NCBI GenBank assembly: GCA_002358955.1
Contig: DEPV01000090.1
Location: 1 to 14,590, forward strand
Source of the DNA: Erysipelothrix sp. UBA3383
GTDB taxonomy: Bacteria > Bacillota_I > Bacilli_A > Erysipelotrichales > Erysipelotrichaceae
Reading direction: 5' to 3'
Length of the DNA stretch: 14,590 nucleotides
Part shown: positions 1-7,558 of the stretch, piece after piece
Numbering within the stretch: the first letter of the stretch is position 1
How the letters are laid out: every line of letters begins with the position of its first letter
Notes under the pieces: model-generated
The model's input: the letters and a program-made list of their open reading frames with translations, nothing else
What the model was told of the DNA's origin: nothing
Database searches by the model: none
Program-made: the position numbers and the translations under genes

Positions 1-259
1 TACTAAGTTCAATTTCAGAAATATAATAATCATAATACCTATAAAACTTTTCTTTATTGAAAACTTGTAGTTTATAGCCTCGCCCGACTTTAGACTCTAT
101 TTCTCCAATTTCATTCGTCAGCAACTCGTTAATTTGTTTTATTCTACGTCTGATTGTTTTTTCATTGACCCCCAAGATATTTGCCAGATCACTTGCAGTT
201 TGATAGTCACTATTTATAATGAGTTGCGTCACTATATTTTCATTTAATTTTTCAATCAT
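1..259 (-). CDS. HTH transcriptional regulator, BglG/LicR-like, N-terminal part (runs off left edge)
   Basis: The first 86 residues of a regulator whose C-terminal part lies outside the window. ATG at 259 follows a near-perfect AGGAGG (minus strand, 270-265) at about 5 bases. Residues 20-47 read as a winged helix-turn-helix: TASDLANILGVNEKTIRRRI is the recognition unit, followed by KQINELL. The wing ends in VGRGYKLQV (58-66), typical of the N-terminal HTH of PTS-regulated activators and antiterminators (BglG, LicR, MtlR and Mga types) and of some DeoR-like repressors. PRD or EIIA/EIIB-like domains would be expected downstream but cannot be seen, so the sugar controlled is unknown. It stands apart from folC, separated by the folC terminator, and probably has its own promoter. 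The HTH call is firm; the subfamily is inferred. Confidence 0.8.
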   Translation of the reverse strand, partial: MIEKLNENIVTQLIINSDYQTASDLANILGVNEKTIRRRIKQINELLTNEIGEIESKVGRGYKLQVFNKEKFYRYYDYYISEIELS

Positions 260-297
260 AGTAACCTCCTTATTGCTATTCTAACATTTTAGATATT

Positions 298-303
298 ATT
301 ATA
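298..303 (-). promoter_or_regulatory. Candidate -10 box of the HTH regulator gene
   Basis: A perfect TATAAT on the minus strand lies 38 bases upstream of the regulator ATG at 259. Seventeen bases further upstream is TTCTGA, a poor -35 match. The region is very AT-rich, so chance TATAAT is common. This is a weak call resting on position. Confidence 0.35.
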
Positions 304-346
304 CTCAATAAGGTAAGATTTCAGAATATAAAACATAATTTAAAAC

Positions 347-360
347 AGTCCGTTTGGACT
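347..360. repeat. Short inverted repeat upstream of the HTH regulator
   Basis: AGTCC-GTTT-GGACT is a 5-bp inverted repeat with a 4-base spacer. It lies between the folC terminator and the candidate regulator promoter, 44 bases upstream of the -10. It could be an operator or a small hairpin. It is too short to be certain and has no clear U-tract. Confidence 0.3.
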
Positions 361-380
361 AATATAACAGTCAAGACGTA

Positions 381-413
381 AAAAAAACCATCCTCTAATT
401 ATAGAGGATGGTT
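381..413 (-). terminator. Intrinsic terminator of the mvk-folC operon, overlapping the folC stop codon
   Basis: On the minus strand an 11-bp perfect stem AACCATCCTCT/AGAGGATGGTT (413-403 with 396-386, loop ATAATT) is followed by a run of seven T residues. The folC TAA lies at the loop/descending-arm boundary (401-399), so the ascending arm encodes the last residues of FolC. This is a strong rho-independent terminator by structure. Confidence 0.92.
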
Positions 414-1616
414 ACTGATTTTATTAAGAAATTCGCGTGCTTCAGATATAAAGTAGAGAGAACCGGTGACAAATCTTGTACCTTTAAATTCAGAAGCATT
501 AATATACCTTAATGCATCTTTCCAGTCATTTATAATCTTTACATCACGATTTTTTGCAAGATTCACAGCACTTTCAGCTCTATAGAAATTAAACTCTGTG
601 ATAATAACTTCATCAAAGTGTTCTTCTAAAAGGTCTACCATAGGTTCATAATCCTTATCTTTAAGAGCTGTAAAAACTACAGTCAGCGGTCGTTCTAGTC
701 CTTCTAAAGACTGAATCAATTGTTGAATACCAACAAGGTTATGAGCACCATCCAAATAGATATTGGGTAGTAACTCTTCAAAACGTCCTGCCCATTGTGT
801 GTTTTCAACACCCTCTTTAATACTTAAATCATCAACTCCTAAGTATCTTAGAATATTAACAGCTAAGCTTGCGTTGGAAACTTGGTATTGCGCTTGATTG
901 TGTAAAACAATATCCAAACCATCAACGTTAAAGAAAGTATCTTTATTGATTTTATAACTTGATGGTATCTGTACGACATGCATCTCTGTATTAACACGTT
1001 CACAGAAATCACTGAATATATCCAAGATCTCAGATTTTGTTTCTGTAGTAAACAGTGGGGAATTTTCTTTAATAATTCCTGCTTTTTGTTCTGCAATTGC
1101 TTCAAGTGTATCCCCTAATATGTTCATATGATCCATATCGACGTTGGTAATTGCACTGACTAAAGGCTTAATGATATTACTTGCATCAAGGGTTCCACCC
1201 AGCCCTACTTCATAAACGACATAGTCAACTTTTTGATCGATAAAATACCAAATTGAAATCAACATATCAATCTCAAACATACTTAATGAGAACTCATCCC
1301 ATAGTGGATAGGATTGATTGATGTAGTGTAATAAGTCCTCATCACTAATATTGATATCATTAATGCGGATGCGATCATTATGAATGATTAAATGTGGTGA
1401 AGTAAATGTTCCCACTTTAAATCCTTCTTTTTGTAAACCTGAACGAACATAGTTAGTTGTTGAACCTTTACCATTTGTACCACCAATATGAATGCATTTA
1501 AGATCATATTGTGGGTTCCCTAAAGACTCCAAACATTCTTTAAAAAGACGTAAACCGTAAATTGAGTTTTTACGATCCATAACAGTTTGTAAAGCTATTT
1601 CAATATCTGTAAACAT
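399..1616 (-). CDS. folC: Bifunctional folylpolyglutamate synthase / dihydrofolate synthase
   Basis: ATP-dependent cytosolic Mur-ligase-family enzyme that adds glutamate to (tetrahydro)folate and, in many bacteria, makes dihydrofolate from dihydropteroate. It is 405 residues long, within the normal family range. Visible motifs are the P-loop HIGGTNGKGST (43-53), TSPHL (72-76), the omega-loop EVGLGGTLDASN (136-147), DMDH (160-163), the probable carbamylated lysine in EQKAGIIK (176-183), WAGRFE (275-280) and DGAHN (289-293). The frame could begin at a TTG at 1631. I prefer ATG 1616: it overlaps the ung stop by one base (TAATG), and a GGAG lies about 9 bases upstream. It is the last gene of the operon and its end is built into the terminator stem. 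Identification is firm; whether both activities are present cannot be told from sequence. Confidence 0.96.
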   Translation of the reverse strand: MFTDIEIALQTVMDRKNSIYGLRLFKECLESLGNPQYDLKCIHIGGTNGKGSTTNYVRSGLQKEGFKVGTFTSPHLIIHNDRIRINDINISDEDLLHYINQSYPLWDEFSLSMFEIDMLISIWYFIDQKVDYVVYEVGLGGTLDASNIIKPLVSAITNVDMDHMNILGDTLEAIAEQKAGIIKENSPLFTTETKSEILDIFSDFCERVNTEMHVVQIPSSYKINKDTFFNVDGLDIVLHNQAQYQVSNASLAVNILRYLGVDDLSIKEGVENTQWAGRFEELLPNIYLDGAHNLVGIQQLIQSLEGLERPLTVVFTALKDKDYEPMVDLLEEHFDEVIITEFNFYRAESAVNLAKNRDVKIINDWKDALRYINASEFKGTRFVTGSLYFISEAREFLNKISNHPL

Positions 1617-2263
1617 TATTCTGTACTCCAATCAATTGGACTTTCGCCCCATTCAACGAGTTGTTGATTTGTTTTTGAAAAAGGTTTTGAGTCCCAAAAT
1701 CCTCGATAAGCACCCAGTGGTGATGGGTGTGCTGATTCAATAACGAAGTGTCTATCATCGATCAGTGTTTTTTTACTTTGTGCCCATTTACCCCAAAGAA
1801 TAAAGATAAGCGGTTTTTCACGTTGGGATAAAAATCGAATGGTATTGTCTGTAAATTCTTCCCACCCTTGACCTTTATGGCTTGCTGGTTCACTATCACG
1901 TACTGTTAATAATGCATTAAGTAAGAATACTCCCTGATGTGCCCAGGATCTTAAATCACCAGATGTATTTTGAATTCCAATGTCTGTATTCATTTCTTTA
2001 AAAATATTGACCAGACTGGGTGGTTTCTTAAAGTCTTTCGGAACAGAGAAACTCAGGCCCATTGCCTGCCCTGCTTGATGATAGGGATCTTGACCTAGAA
2101 TTACAACTTTAACACCCTCATAAGAACAAGCATCATACGCATAGAAAACATCTTCTTCAGCTGGGTATACAAGATTATTAATGCGTTCTTGTGCCACAAA
2201 TTCCATCAATTTGGCGTAGTATTCTTTACTCGATTCTTGCTCCATGAAATCTTTCCACATCAT
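1616..2263 (-). CDS. ung: Uracil-DNA glycosylase, family 1
   Basis: Removes uracil from DNA in base-excision repair. It has 215 residues, the usual length. The water-activating motif GQDPYH is at 57-62 with the catalytic Asp59. The uracil-binding Asn is in LLNALLTV (114-121), and the DNA-intercalation loop HPSPLGAYRGF is at 179-189 with the catalytic His179. All family-1 signature residues are present. ATG 2263 overlaps the stop of the upstream solute-binding protein (ATGA), and AGAGGA lies about 6 bases upstream; a second ATG follows directly at 2260. Translation is probably coupled to both neighbours. An ung gene inside a mevalonate operon has no evident metabolic logic and probably reflects shared transcription only. 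Confidence 0.97.
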   Translation of the reverse strand: MMWKDFMEQESSKEYYAKLMEFVAQERINNLVYPAEEDVFYAYDACSYEGVKVVILGQDPYHQAGQAMGLSFSVPKDFKKPPSLVNIFKEMNTDIGIQNTSGDLRSWAHQGVFLLNALLTVRDSEPASHKGQGWEEFTDNTIRFLSQREKPLIFILWGKWAQSKKTLIDDRHFVIESAHPSPLGAYRGFWDSKPFSKTNQQLVEWGESPIDWSTE

Positions 2264-3582
2264 TCACTGTCCTCTTCTGATGGTGGTGTATGACTCAAAA
2301 TCCAATCGGCACCCATCTGTACAAAGACTTCCTGTGCATCAAGAGGTTCGAGTTCCCCATCATAAACTTTAGCTAATACTTCCATAAAATCCAAGTCGGT
2401 ATAGATCGAGTTGGATCGAACACTGGGATTAACTTCCAGTGCCAATATTGTTGAAACATCCCCATGTCCAAAGATACTAATTTTATCTAATATGGTCGGA
2501 TCAATATCCAGATCTTCCAACATTTCCAGATTATAAAGTGGATAACGATCACTCAGTCCTTTATCCAAAAACTCAGGTAACCTTAATATGCGTAAAACTT
2601 CTGCAGATGCTGATGGAAATGAACTTTCCACATTAACAGCATAACCATTAATTTCTACTGCTTGTGCAAGGACATGATCATTGTAAGAAGGGAAAGGAAT
2701 TTCTACCCAGACATCACTTGATACCGCAGCATATTGCTCTGCTAATTCGACATCTTGAATGTAACCAAACAAGGATTGTCGCTTAAAGAAATCAGATTCA
2801 TAATTGTATGGTAAATCCATTCCAGCAATCTTTTCTTCATCACTATTCAGTTTCATACCACCTAAGTATTGAATGAACTCAAGACTGTTTAGAAAAGCCT
2901 CTGTATTAAAATCAGGATCCATACCATCATGTTTATAGTTAAGGGTCCATCCACCTCCCGTTAAGAAGGGATAAAAGGTGTCTTGGCTTTTGAAAGAAAA
3001 CGGAAATGTTGTATTTACAAAACTTAAGATGTGGTCTTGATTTTCTTTGATCTTTTCAAAACTGGCAACATCTTCACGTGTTAGTTCCATTTCTTCCAAC
3101 AAAGTTTGATTCAGGTAAAGACTTTGTCCCTTAACATTCTGTGGTACAAATTTTAAACCGTTAATATTATACGAATCTTGCAATCCAATAGGAACCGTCT
3201 CAGCAATAACAGCTTGTGCTCCTTGTCCTAAATTTTTAAACAAGGGCATGAAGTACATCGCATCATTACCATCCACATAAAAGAGATCAAAGTCAGAAGG
3301 CTCACTAAGCTCAGTACGATTCATAGCATCCACAACCTCAACACTAATTTCATGTTTGGGATAAAGCGTATTCCATACACTCAGTAAATGTTCCTTCGTT
3401 GCTTCAGACTCAACTGCAACCTTAAGGGTCGCATTTTCCTCAAGTCTAAAACGTTCTTCACTCTTATCAAAACAGACATTATTACCATCAAGTTTACACA
3501 GTGATCCGTACACAAAAAGTGCTACAAGCCCAATCACCAAACTGATACTGAGTCCTATTTTGATAAGTTTATTTCTGTTCAT
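2260..3582 (-). CDS. MalE-like extracellular solute-binding protein, N-terminally anchored, no permease genes nearby
   Basis: A 440-residue protein of the ABC family-1 (sugar) solute-binding type. A basic start MNRNKLIK is followed by a hydrophobic segment at about 9-27, then the mature domain. There is no good lipobox: the first cysteine context is YGSLC (Cys29), with a second cysteine at 37, so an uncleaved anchor is as likely as a lipoprotein. Family-like elements include FDLFYVDGNDAMYF (98-111), where the partner pocket forms, NGLKFVP...LYLNQTLLEE (about 141-164), equivalent to MalE's hinge region, and FYPFLTGGGW (203-212). Length is normal, so it is not truncated. The start lacks a clear Shine-Dalgarno site: ATG 3582 is preferred, ATG 3591 is possible, and a TTG at 3651 lies deep inside fni. 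The substrate is unknown, and neither permease nor ATPase is in the window. Confidence 0.72.
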   Translation of the reverse strand: MNRNKLIKIGLSISLVIGLVALFVYGSLCKLDGNNVCFDKSEERFRLEENATLKVAVESEATKEHLLSVWNTLYPKHEISVEVVDAMNRTELSEPSDFDLFYVDGNDAMYFMPLFKNLGQGAQAVIAETVPIGLQDSYNINGLKFVPQNVKGQSLYLNQTLLEEMELTREDVASFEKIKENQDHILSFVNTTFPFSFKSQDTFYPFLTGGGWTLNYKHDGMDPDFNTEAFLNSLEFIQYLGGMKLNSDEEKIAGMDLPYNYESDFFKRQSLFGYIQDVELAEQYAAVSSDVWVEIPFPSYNDHVLAQAVEINGYAVNVESSFPSASAEVLRILRLPEFLDKGLSDRYPLYNLEMLEDLDIDPTILDKISIFGHGDVSTILALEVNPSVRSNSIYTDLDFMEVLAKVYDGELEPLDAQEVFVQMGADWILSHTPPSEEDSE

Positions 3583-4585
3583 AGCGATCATACAATCTAC
3601 CGAGCAATTGAATATCAGTACGACGTAATTCGTCAATTGAACGGGCTCCAATTAAGACCATTAAAAGTTTAAATTCATGGAGAAAGTTCTCGATTTCTTC
3701 AAACATCTCTGCTTCTGGTTTCTGAGCTGCTCTTAGGAAATATCCAGATATTCCTACAGATTGTGCTCCTAGTATTAATAGTTTAACAACATCCAGTGGA
3801 TTATTAACACCTCCTGATGCCAGTAGGTTCACTTGAGTTTGATGATCTTGGTTCATTAGTAATGATTCAACAGGTGAAATCCCCCAATCTACCAAGTAGT
3901 CAAAACGTTTGTTCTCAGAACGTTGATTTTCAATCCAAATGAAGTTAGTTCCTCCGCGTCCTGAAACATCAATGTTTTCAACACCATAAGAGATGAGTTT
4001 TGAAACCGTTTGATGACTCATTCCAAAACCAACTTCTTTAACAATAACCGGCACATCAAGATGCTTCACAATGTTCGTTATATTATCTTCCCAGTGATCA
4101 AAATCGCGGTCACCTTCATCCATAGTAATCTCTTGTGCAACATTAATATGAATACCTAAAGCATCCGCTTGAATCATTTTAACGGCATTTTGAGCACGTT
4201 CCAAACTTGCGTTAGCAGATACATTCCCAATAATAAATCCATGCGGATTGGTTTCACGCACGATTGAGAATGATGGTGTTAGATCTTCTTCATCCAGTGC
4301 AGCATGTTGTGATCCAACTGCCATTGCTAGATTAAAACGTTTGGCTACTAAAGCCAATTTACGATTGGTTTCAAGTGTTTTAAGACTCCCACCGGTCATT
4401 GCATTAATGTAAAAAGGATAATCAAATTGACGTCCATACATGCTAATGGAAGGATCGACATCAGAGTAATTAAGTTCTGGTAGACCTTGATGAACAATTC
4501 TTACAAGCTTGAAATCATTATTGAATTCATCCTGTTCCAGCGCTAAACGTACATGATCGTCTTTTCTTTGTGATCTAATACTCAT
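3569..4585 (-). CDS. fni: Type 2 isopentenyl-diphosphate delta-isomerase (FMN-dependent)
   Basis: Interconverts IPP and DMAPP using reduced FMN, NAD(P)H and Mg2+ in the cytosol; it is unrelated to type 1 Idi. It has 338 residues with a TIM-barrel pattern. The N-terminal RKDDHV (7-12) binds substrate. NAMTGG (61-66) and GSQ (91-93) belong to the FMN pocket. HINVAQE (146-152) carries the Gln/Glu pair that binds substrate and Mg2+. VKEVGFGMS (182-190), GRGGTNF (209-215) and ASGG (256-259) hold flavin and its phosphate. ATG 4585 is preceded by AGGAGGT with 7-base spacing, the best ribosome binding site in the operon. The start overlaps the pmk end by 11 bases. Confidence 0.96.
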   Translation of the reverse strand: MSIRSQRKDDHVRLALEQDEFNNDFKLVRIVHQGLPELNYSDVDPSISMYGRQFDYPFYINAMTGGSLKTLETNRKLALVAKRFNLAMAVGSQHAALDEEDLTPSFSIVRETNPHGFIIGNVSANASLERAQNAVKMIQADALGIHINVAQEITMDEGDRDFDHWEDNITNIVKHLDVPVIVKEVGFGMSHQTVSKLISYGVENIDVSGRGGTNFIWIENQRSENKRFDYLVDWGISPVESLLMNQDHQTQVNLLASGGVNNPLDVVKLLILGAQSVGISGYFLRAAQKPEAEMFEEIENFLHEFKLLMVLIGARSIDELRRTDIQLLGRLYDRYEQK

Positions 4586-5573
4586 GATAAGTACCTCCTG
4601 CTATATTAGTAATATTATGTTGTTCCCACTGTTTTATAAAGTCTTCTTGTTTTCCACTGGGTACAAAAACAATGCCACAGTCACCACCACCTGATCCTGA
4701 GATTTTGGAAGGGTAATCAGTGCTTTCAATTAAGTTGGTCAAACTTGCTGTTTCAATTTTGAGTGAGGACCAGGTCTGTAAGTCTAACATGTGTTTTCGA
4801 TAGGCTTTCACTGATGCATTCAAGCCTTCGAAGTCTTTCTGCTTAACTGCTGAAATAAAGTTTCGGGTAAGTTTATTGGCATCATCAATCCAGTGCTTAA
4901 ACCATGCTGGTTCATCATGCGCTTTATGATAAATGGTATCTACTGAAACACTGGTTGCATTGGGTGATCCCGTCCAACCAATCGAAAGATCAAAGACATC
5001 TTGTGTCTCTAATACTTCAATATTCAATAATGGCCAATCAATATTAATCAAATTCTCAGTAGTCATTTCTTGATCTTTTAGCCACTCACGATCATAAGAT
5101 TGATAGATGATAGTATCGCGATATATGGATGCGGCTAAATCACCGCCTGAAGAAAATTCGTCCATTTCAAGTTGCACTAAGCATGCTAATTTGAATAACT
5201 GAATCTTTGATAAAGTAACATTATGAAAACGCAGTAAAGAGTCTAGAACACCTACTATGACTACACCACTTGAACCAAAGCCAACTTTATTACCATTGAC
5301 TTCAAGTTCAGAGGTAATCACCATCTTGAAGGGTTTAAAATCTATTAAGTCATTTAATACTTTCAAGCTAGCATGAACATGAGGCATGATTTTATTTGTA
5401 AAAACTTCATCGCCCTTTAATTTACCATGGCTTGAAATAATACTGTAGTCTTTATCTTCACTGAGTTCAATATTAAGGAAATGGTCAACTGCACTTACAA
5501 CTGATAGGGATCCTTTTTCCATGATGGCAAATTCGCCCATCAAAAATAACTTGCCTGGATATTTAGTAAACAT
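4575..5573 (-). CDS. pmk: Phosphomevalonate kinase (GHMP family)
   Basis: Phosphorylates 5-phosphomevalonate to 5-diphosphomevalonate with ATP. It has 332 residues, with three GHMP elements in order: N-terminal YPGKLFLMGEFAI (5-17), the phosphate loop KVGFGSSGV (96-104, with the usual GLGSSAA varied), and the C-terminal motif KISGSGGGDCG (290-300). SSGGDLAAS (141-149) matches the phosphomevalonate kinase subgroup rather than mevalonate kinase. A longer frame begins at ATG 5624, but ATG 5573 is preferred: it aligns with the family start at PGKL, has AAAGGA 10 bases upstream, and overlaps mvaD by 11 bases like its neighbours. It acts between mvk and mvaD in the pathway. Confidence 0.93.
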   Translation of the reverse strand: MFTKYPGKLFLMGEFAIMEKGSLSVVSAVDHFLNIELSEDKDYSIISSHGKLKGDEVFTNKIMPHVHASLKVLNDLIDFKPFKMVITSELEVNGNKVGFGSSGVVIVGVLDSLLRFHNVTLSKIQLFKLACLVQLEMDEFSSGGDLAASIYRDTIIYQSYDREWLKDQEMTTENLINIDWPLLNIEVLETQDVFDLSIGWTGSPNATSVSVDTIYHKAHDEPAWFKHWIDDANKLTRNFISAVKQKDFEGLNASVKAYRKHMLDLQTWSSLKIETASLTNLIESTDYPSKISGSGGGDCGIVFVPSGKQEDFIKQWEQHNITNIAGGTYHEY

Positions 5574-6504
5574 AGGCTGCGGGTCCTTTTGAACAAACAA
5601 TGGTTTCAACTTCACCCAGCGCATGGATCAGTGTATCCACATGATCTTTGGTTGTTAGTACTTTAACATTAGGACCAGCATCCATTGTAAAGTAAACAGG
5701 AATTGTTTTTTGTAATTCACGGATCACATTCATGATACGAATGGTTTCAGGTTCAAAATACCACATGTTTACCGCTAAGAGCGAAGCATGCATTCGAAGT
5801 GCATTCCCTTGTGCAATGGATCCTACAGTTTCAATGTCGTGTTTCTCTAAAGCTATTTCCATCGCTTCTAAGTCTATCTGACTTTGTTCAACCCAAGCTT
5901 TATAATAAACCGATTCATCAGAAGTACGGTCCATCGCCATCGAGCTCAGGTAAGGTTTAGGTCCATCATTTACCATGCACACAACCATACGAATATCATC
6001 CCATTCAGGAATATCCAGCGGTTCTGCAAAAGAATCCTCATCATTAGTTCCCTTATTCCATCTTACAAAATCGCCATAAATGGAACGAGATGCAGATCCT
6101 GAACCAAGCCGTGCCAGTCTTGATAGTTCCTTGTCATCAAGTCCTAGATCTAAAGTTGCAGCCTTTGCTAAAGCAGCAAAAGCACTAGCACTGGAAGCCA
6201 ATCCCGCTTCCTTAGGAACATGATTCCATGATTCAATGCGTGCAAATAAACTTATATTATAACGTTCTCTAATTTGATCCATGAACCAATAGACACGTTT
6301 AGCAATATGATCCTCTACTAAAACATCATCTAAGATGAATACATCCTTAGTTAGAGATTCATCATAAGTTACCTTCGTATCAGTATAAAATTGATCCAGC
6401 GTTAAAGATAAACTGGAATTAAATGGGATTTTTAAAGCTTTATTTGCTTTTCCCCAGTATTTAATCAGTGCAATATTAGTATGTGCTCTTACAGTTTTAC
6501 TCAT
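5563..6504 (-). CDS. mvaD: Diphosphomevalonate decarboxylase
   Basis: Catalyses ATP-dependent decarboxylation of diphosphomevalonate to IPP. It has 313 residues, about the length of Gram-positive homologues. TNIALIKYWGK (9-19) is the family hallmark. GLASSAS (101-107) is the phosphate-binding loop, GSGSASRSIYGDF (134-146) lies near the substrate, and TMDAGPN (273-279) carries the catalytic Asp275. All key residues are present. ATG 6504 follows AGGGGGT at about 7 bases and overlaps the mvk end by 8 bases. It makes the IPP used by fni two genes downstream. Confidence 0.97.
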   Translation of the reverse strand: MSKTVRAHTNIALIKYWGKANKALKIPFNSSLSLTLDQFYTDTKVTYDESLTKDVFILDDVLVEDHIAKRVYWFMDQIRERYNISLFARIESWNHVPKEAGLASSASAFAALAKAATLDLGLDDKELSRLARLGSGSASRSIYGDFVRWNKGTNDEDSFAEPLDIPEWDDIRMVVCMVNDGPKPYLSSMAMDRTSDESVYYKAWVEQSQIDLEAMEIALEKHDIETVGSIAQGNALRMHASLLAVNMWYFEPETIRIMNVIRELQKTIPVYFTMDAGPNVKVLTTKDHVDTLIHALGEVETIVCSKGPAAYVY

Positions 6505-7441
6505 GTTTAATACCCCCTAAGTAAAGACTTCGTACATCAAGTCCCTCATTTTTATAATATCGTGTTAATAAATCTACTTGTTCTTGATCTTGAAGCAGAA
6601 TGATAAAACACCCACCCAAACCACCACCTGTAATCTTGGCGCCTAATGCCCCATGATCCAAGGCATCTTCAATCCATTCATCAATGCTGGGTTCTGAAAT
6701 TCCTAAAGCTTGAAGCAGTTGATGATTCTGATTCATCACCATTCCTAATCGTGATGCTTGATTGTTTTGATAGGCATCTAAAGCCTCTTTTAAGAGTATC
6801 TGGTAATCCTCCAACATCTTATTGAATGTCACAGGATGCTCCAGGGTAAATTGGTATACCTGTTCAACAGCAATTTTAGTACTGCCTTTAATTTTTGAAT
6901 CCACCAATAATAAGTAGGCATCCAAGGCTTCTTCGATGCCTATATATTCTTTAGCTTTTTGAAAAACAATTGGCCCCTTACTCAAGATGGTTTCTATATC
7001 AATGCCTGAAGCATTGGAATGATGAACATCTTCCGCCTTACTGGCATAAGCTTTTAATGCTTCTTTATTAATAGGTTCTTGTACATAATCATAGAATGCT
7101 TTTGCAATTCCAATCGATATCGCTGCAGATGATCCCATTCCACGTTGAAGTGGTATGTTTGAATCAATCGAAACATGGACTCCATGCTCTATCTTTAAAT
7201 CTTGTTTTAAACTTAAAATCAAATCTCTTAGACCCTCAAACATCTTAGGAGAAGCATCCAAAGAACCCGTATACAAACTGGACTTGATATAATCAGTCTC
7301 ATCTTGCCATACTTGAATCGATGCTGTAGCTGAAGAAAAAGGAAGTGCAATTGCACCCACACCATAAACTACAAAATGTTCACCCATTAAGATGATTTTA
7401 CTACCGGTTAAACTGCTTCCTATACGCTTCAAAAACAACAC
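6497..7441 (-). CDS. mvk: Mevalonate kinase (GHMP family)
   Basis: Phosphorylates mevalonate, the entry step of the lower pathway encoded here. It has 314 residues. Motifs are GSKIILMGEHFVVYG (13-27), the glycine/serine ATP loop PLQRGMGSSAA (97-107), SGID with the catalytic Asp148 (145-148), and GAKITGGGLGGC (267-278). First gene of the operon. No ATG is available. GTG 7441 has GAGG 7 bases upstream, but that GAGG would lie at the extreme 5' end of the transcript from the obvious promoter. TTG 7432 has GAGGTG about 8 bases upstream and gives MKRIGSS, closer to the family start, so the protein may be 3 residues shorter. Confidence 0.95.
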   Translation of the reverse strand: MLFLKRIGSSLTGSKIILMGEHFVVYGVGAIALPFSSATASIQVWQDETDYIKSSLYTGSLDASPKMFEGLRDLILSLKQDLKIEHGVHVSIDSNIPLQRGMGSSAAISIGIAKAFYDYVQEPINKEALKAYASKAEDVHHSNASGIDIETILSKGPIVFQKAKEYIGIEEALDAYLLLVDSKIKGSTKIAVEQVYQFTLEHPVTFNKMLEDYQILLKEALDAYQNNQASRLGMVMNQNHQLLQALGISEPSIDEWIEDALDHGALGAKITGGGLGGCFIILLQDQEQVDLLTRYYKNEGLDVRSLYLGGIKHE

Positions 7442-7455
7442 CTCATTTCCTCATT

Positions 7456-7464
7456 ATTATACCA
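7456..7464 (-). promoter_or_regulatory. Extended -10 promoter of the mvk operon
   Basis: The minus strand reads TGGTATAATA, a consensus extended -10 (TGnTATAAT), with no convincing -35 at 16-18 bases. Only 14 bases separate the -10 from GTG 7441, so the leader would be roughly 8-17 bases depending on the start codon. The same 10-mer occurs before cysS. Confidence 0.7.
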
Positions 7465-7512
7465 AATTATGCCTTTTAAAGCCCTTTATCACATACTTTA
7501 AGATATTAATTA

Positions 7513-7548
7513 ACGACAAAATGCGCACGTCTTTATGACATGCGCATT
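7513..7548 (-). terminator. Terminator after nusG
   Basis: A 12-bp stem AATGCGCATGTC/GACGTGCGCATT (minus strand 7548-7537 with 7531-7520, one G-T wobble, 5-base loop) begins 10 bases after the nusG stop. It is followed by TTTTGTCGTT counting from the stem end, a modest U-tract. It separates nusG from the mvk promoter. Confidence 0.82.
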
Positions 7549-7558
7549 CTTTAGCTTT

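Noticed and set aside
3583..3651. Longer start for the solute-binding protein at TTG 3651
   Set aside because: It would add residues read from inside fni, put a non-signal stretch before the membrane segment, and has no better ribosome binding site.
5884..6102. Plus-strand frame of 72 codons inside mvaD, and similar plus-strand frames inside nusG, secE, rlmB and cysS
   Set aside because: All lie antisense to firmly identified genes, lack ribosome binding sites and have no family resemblance.
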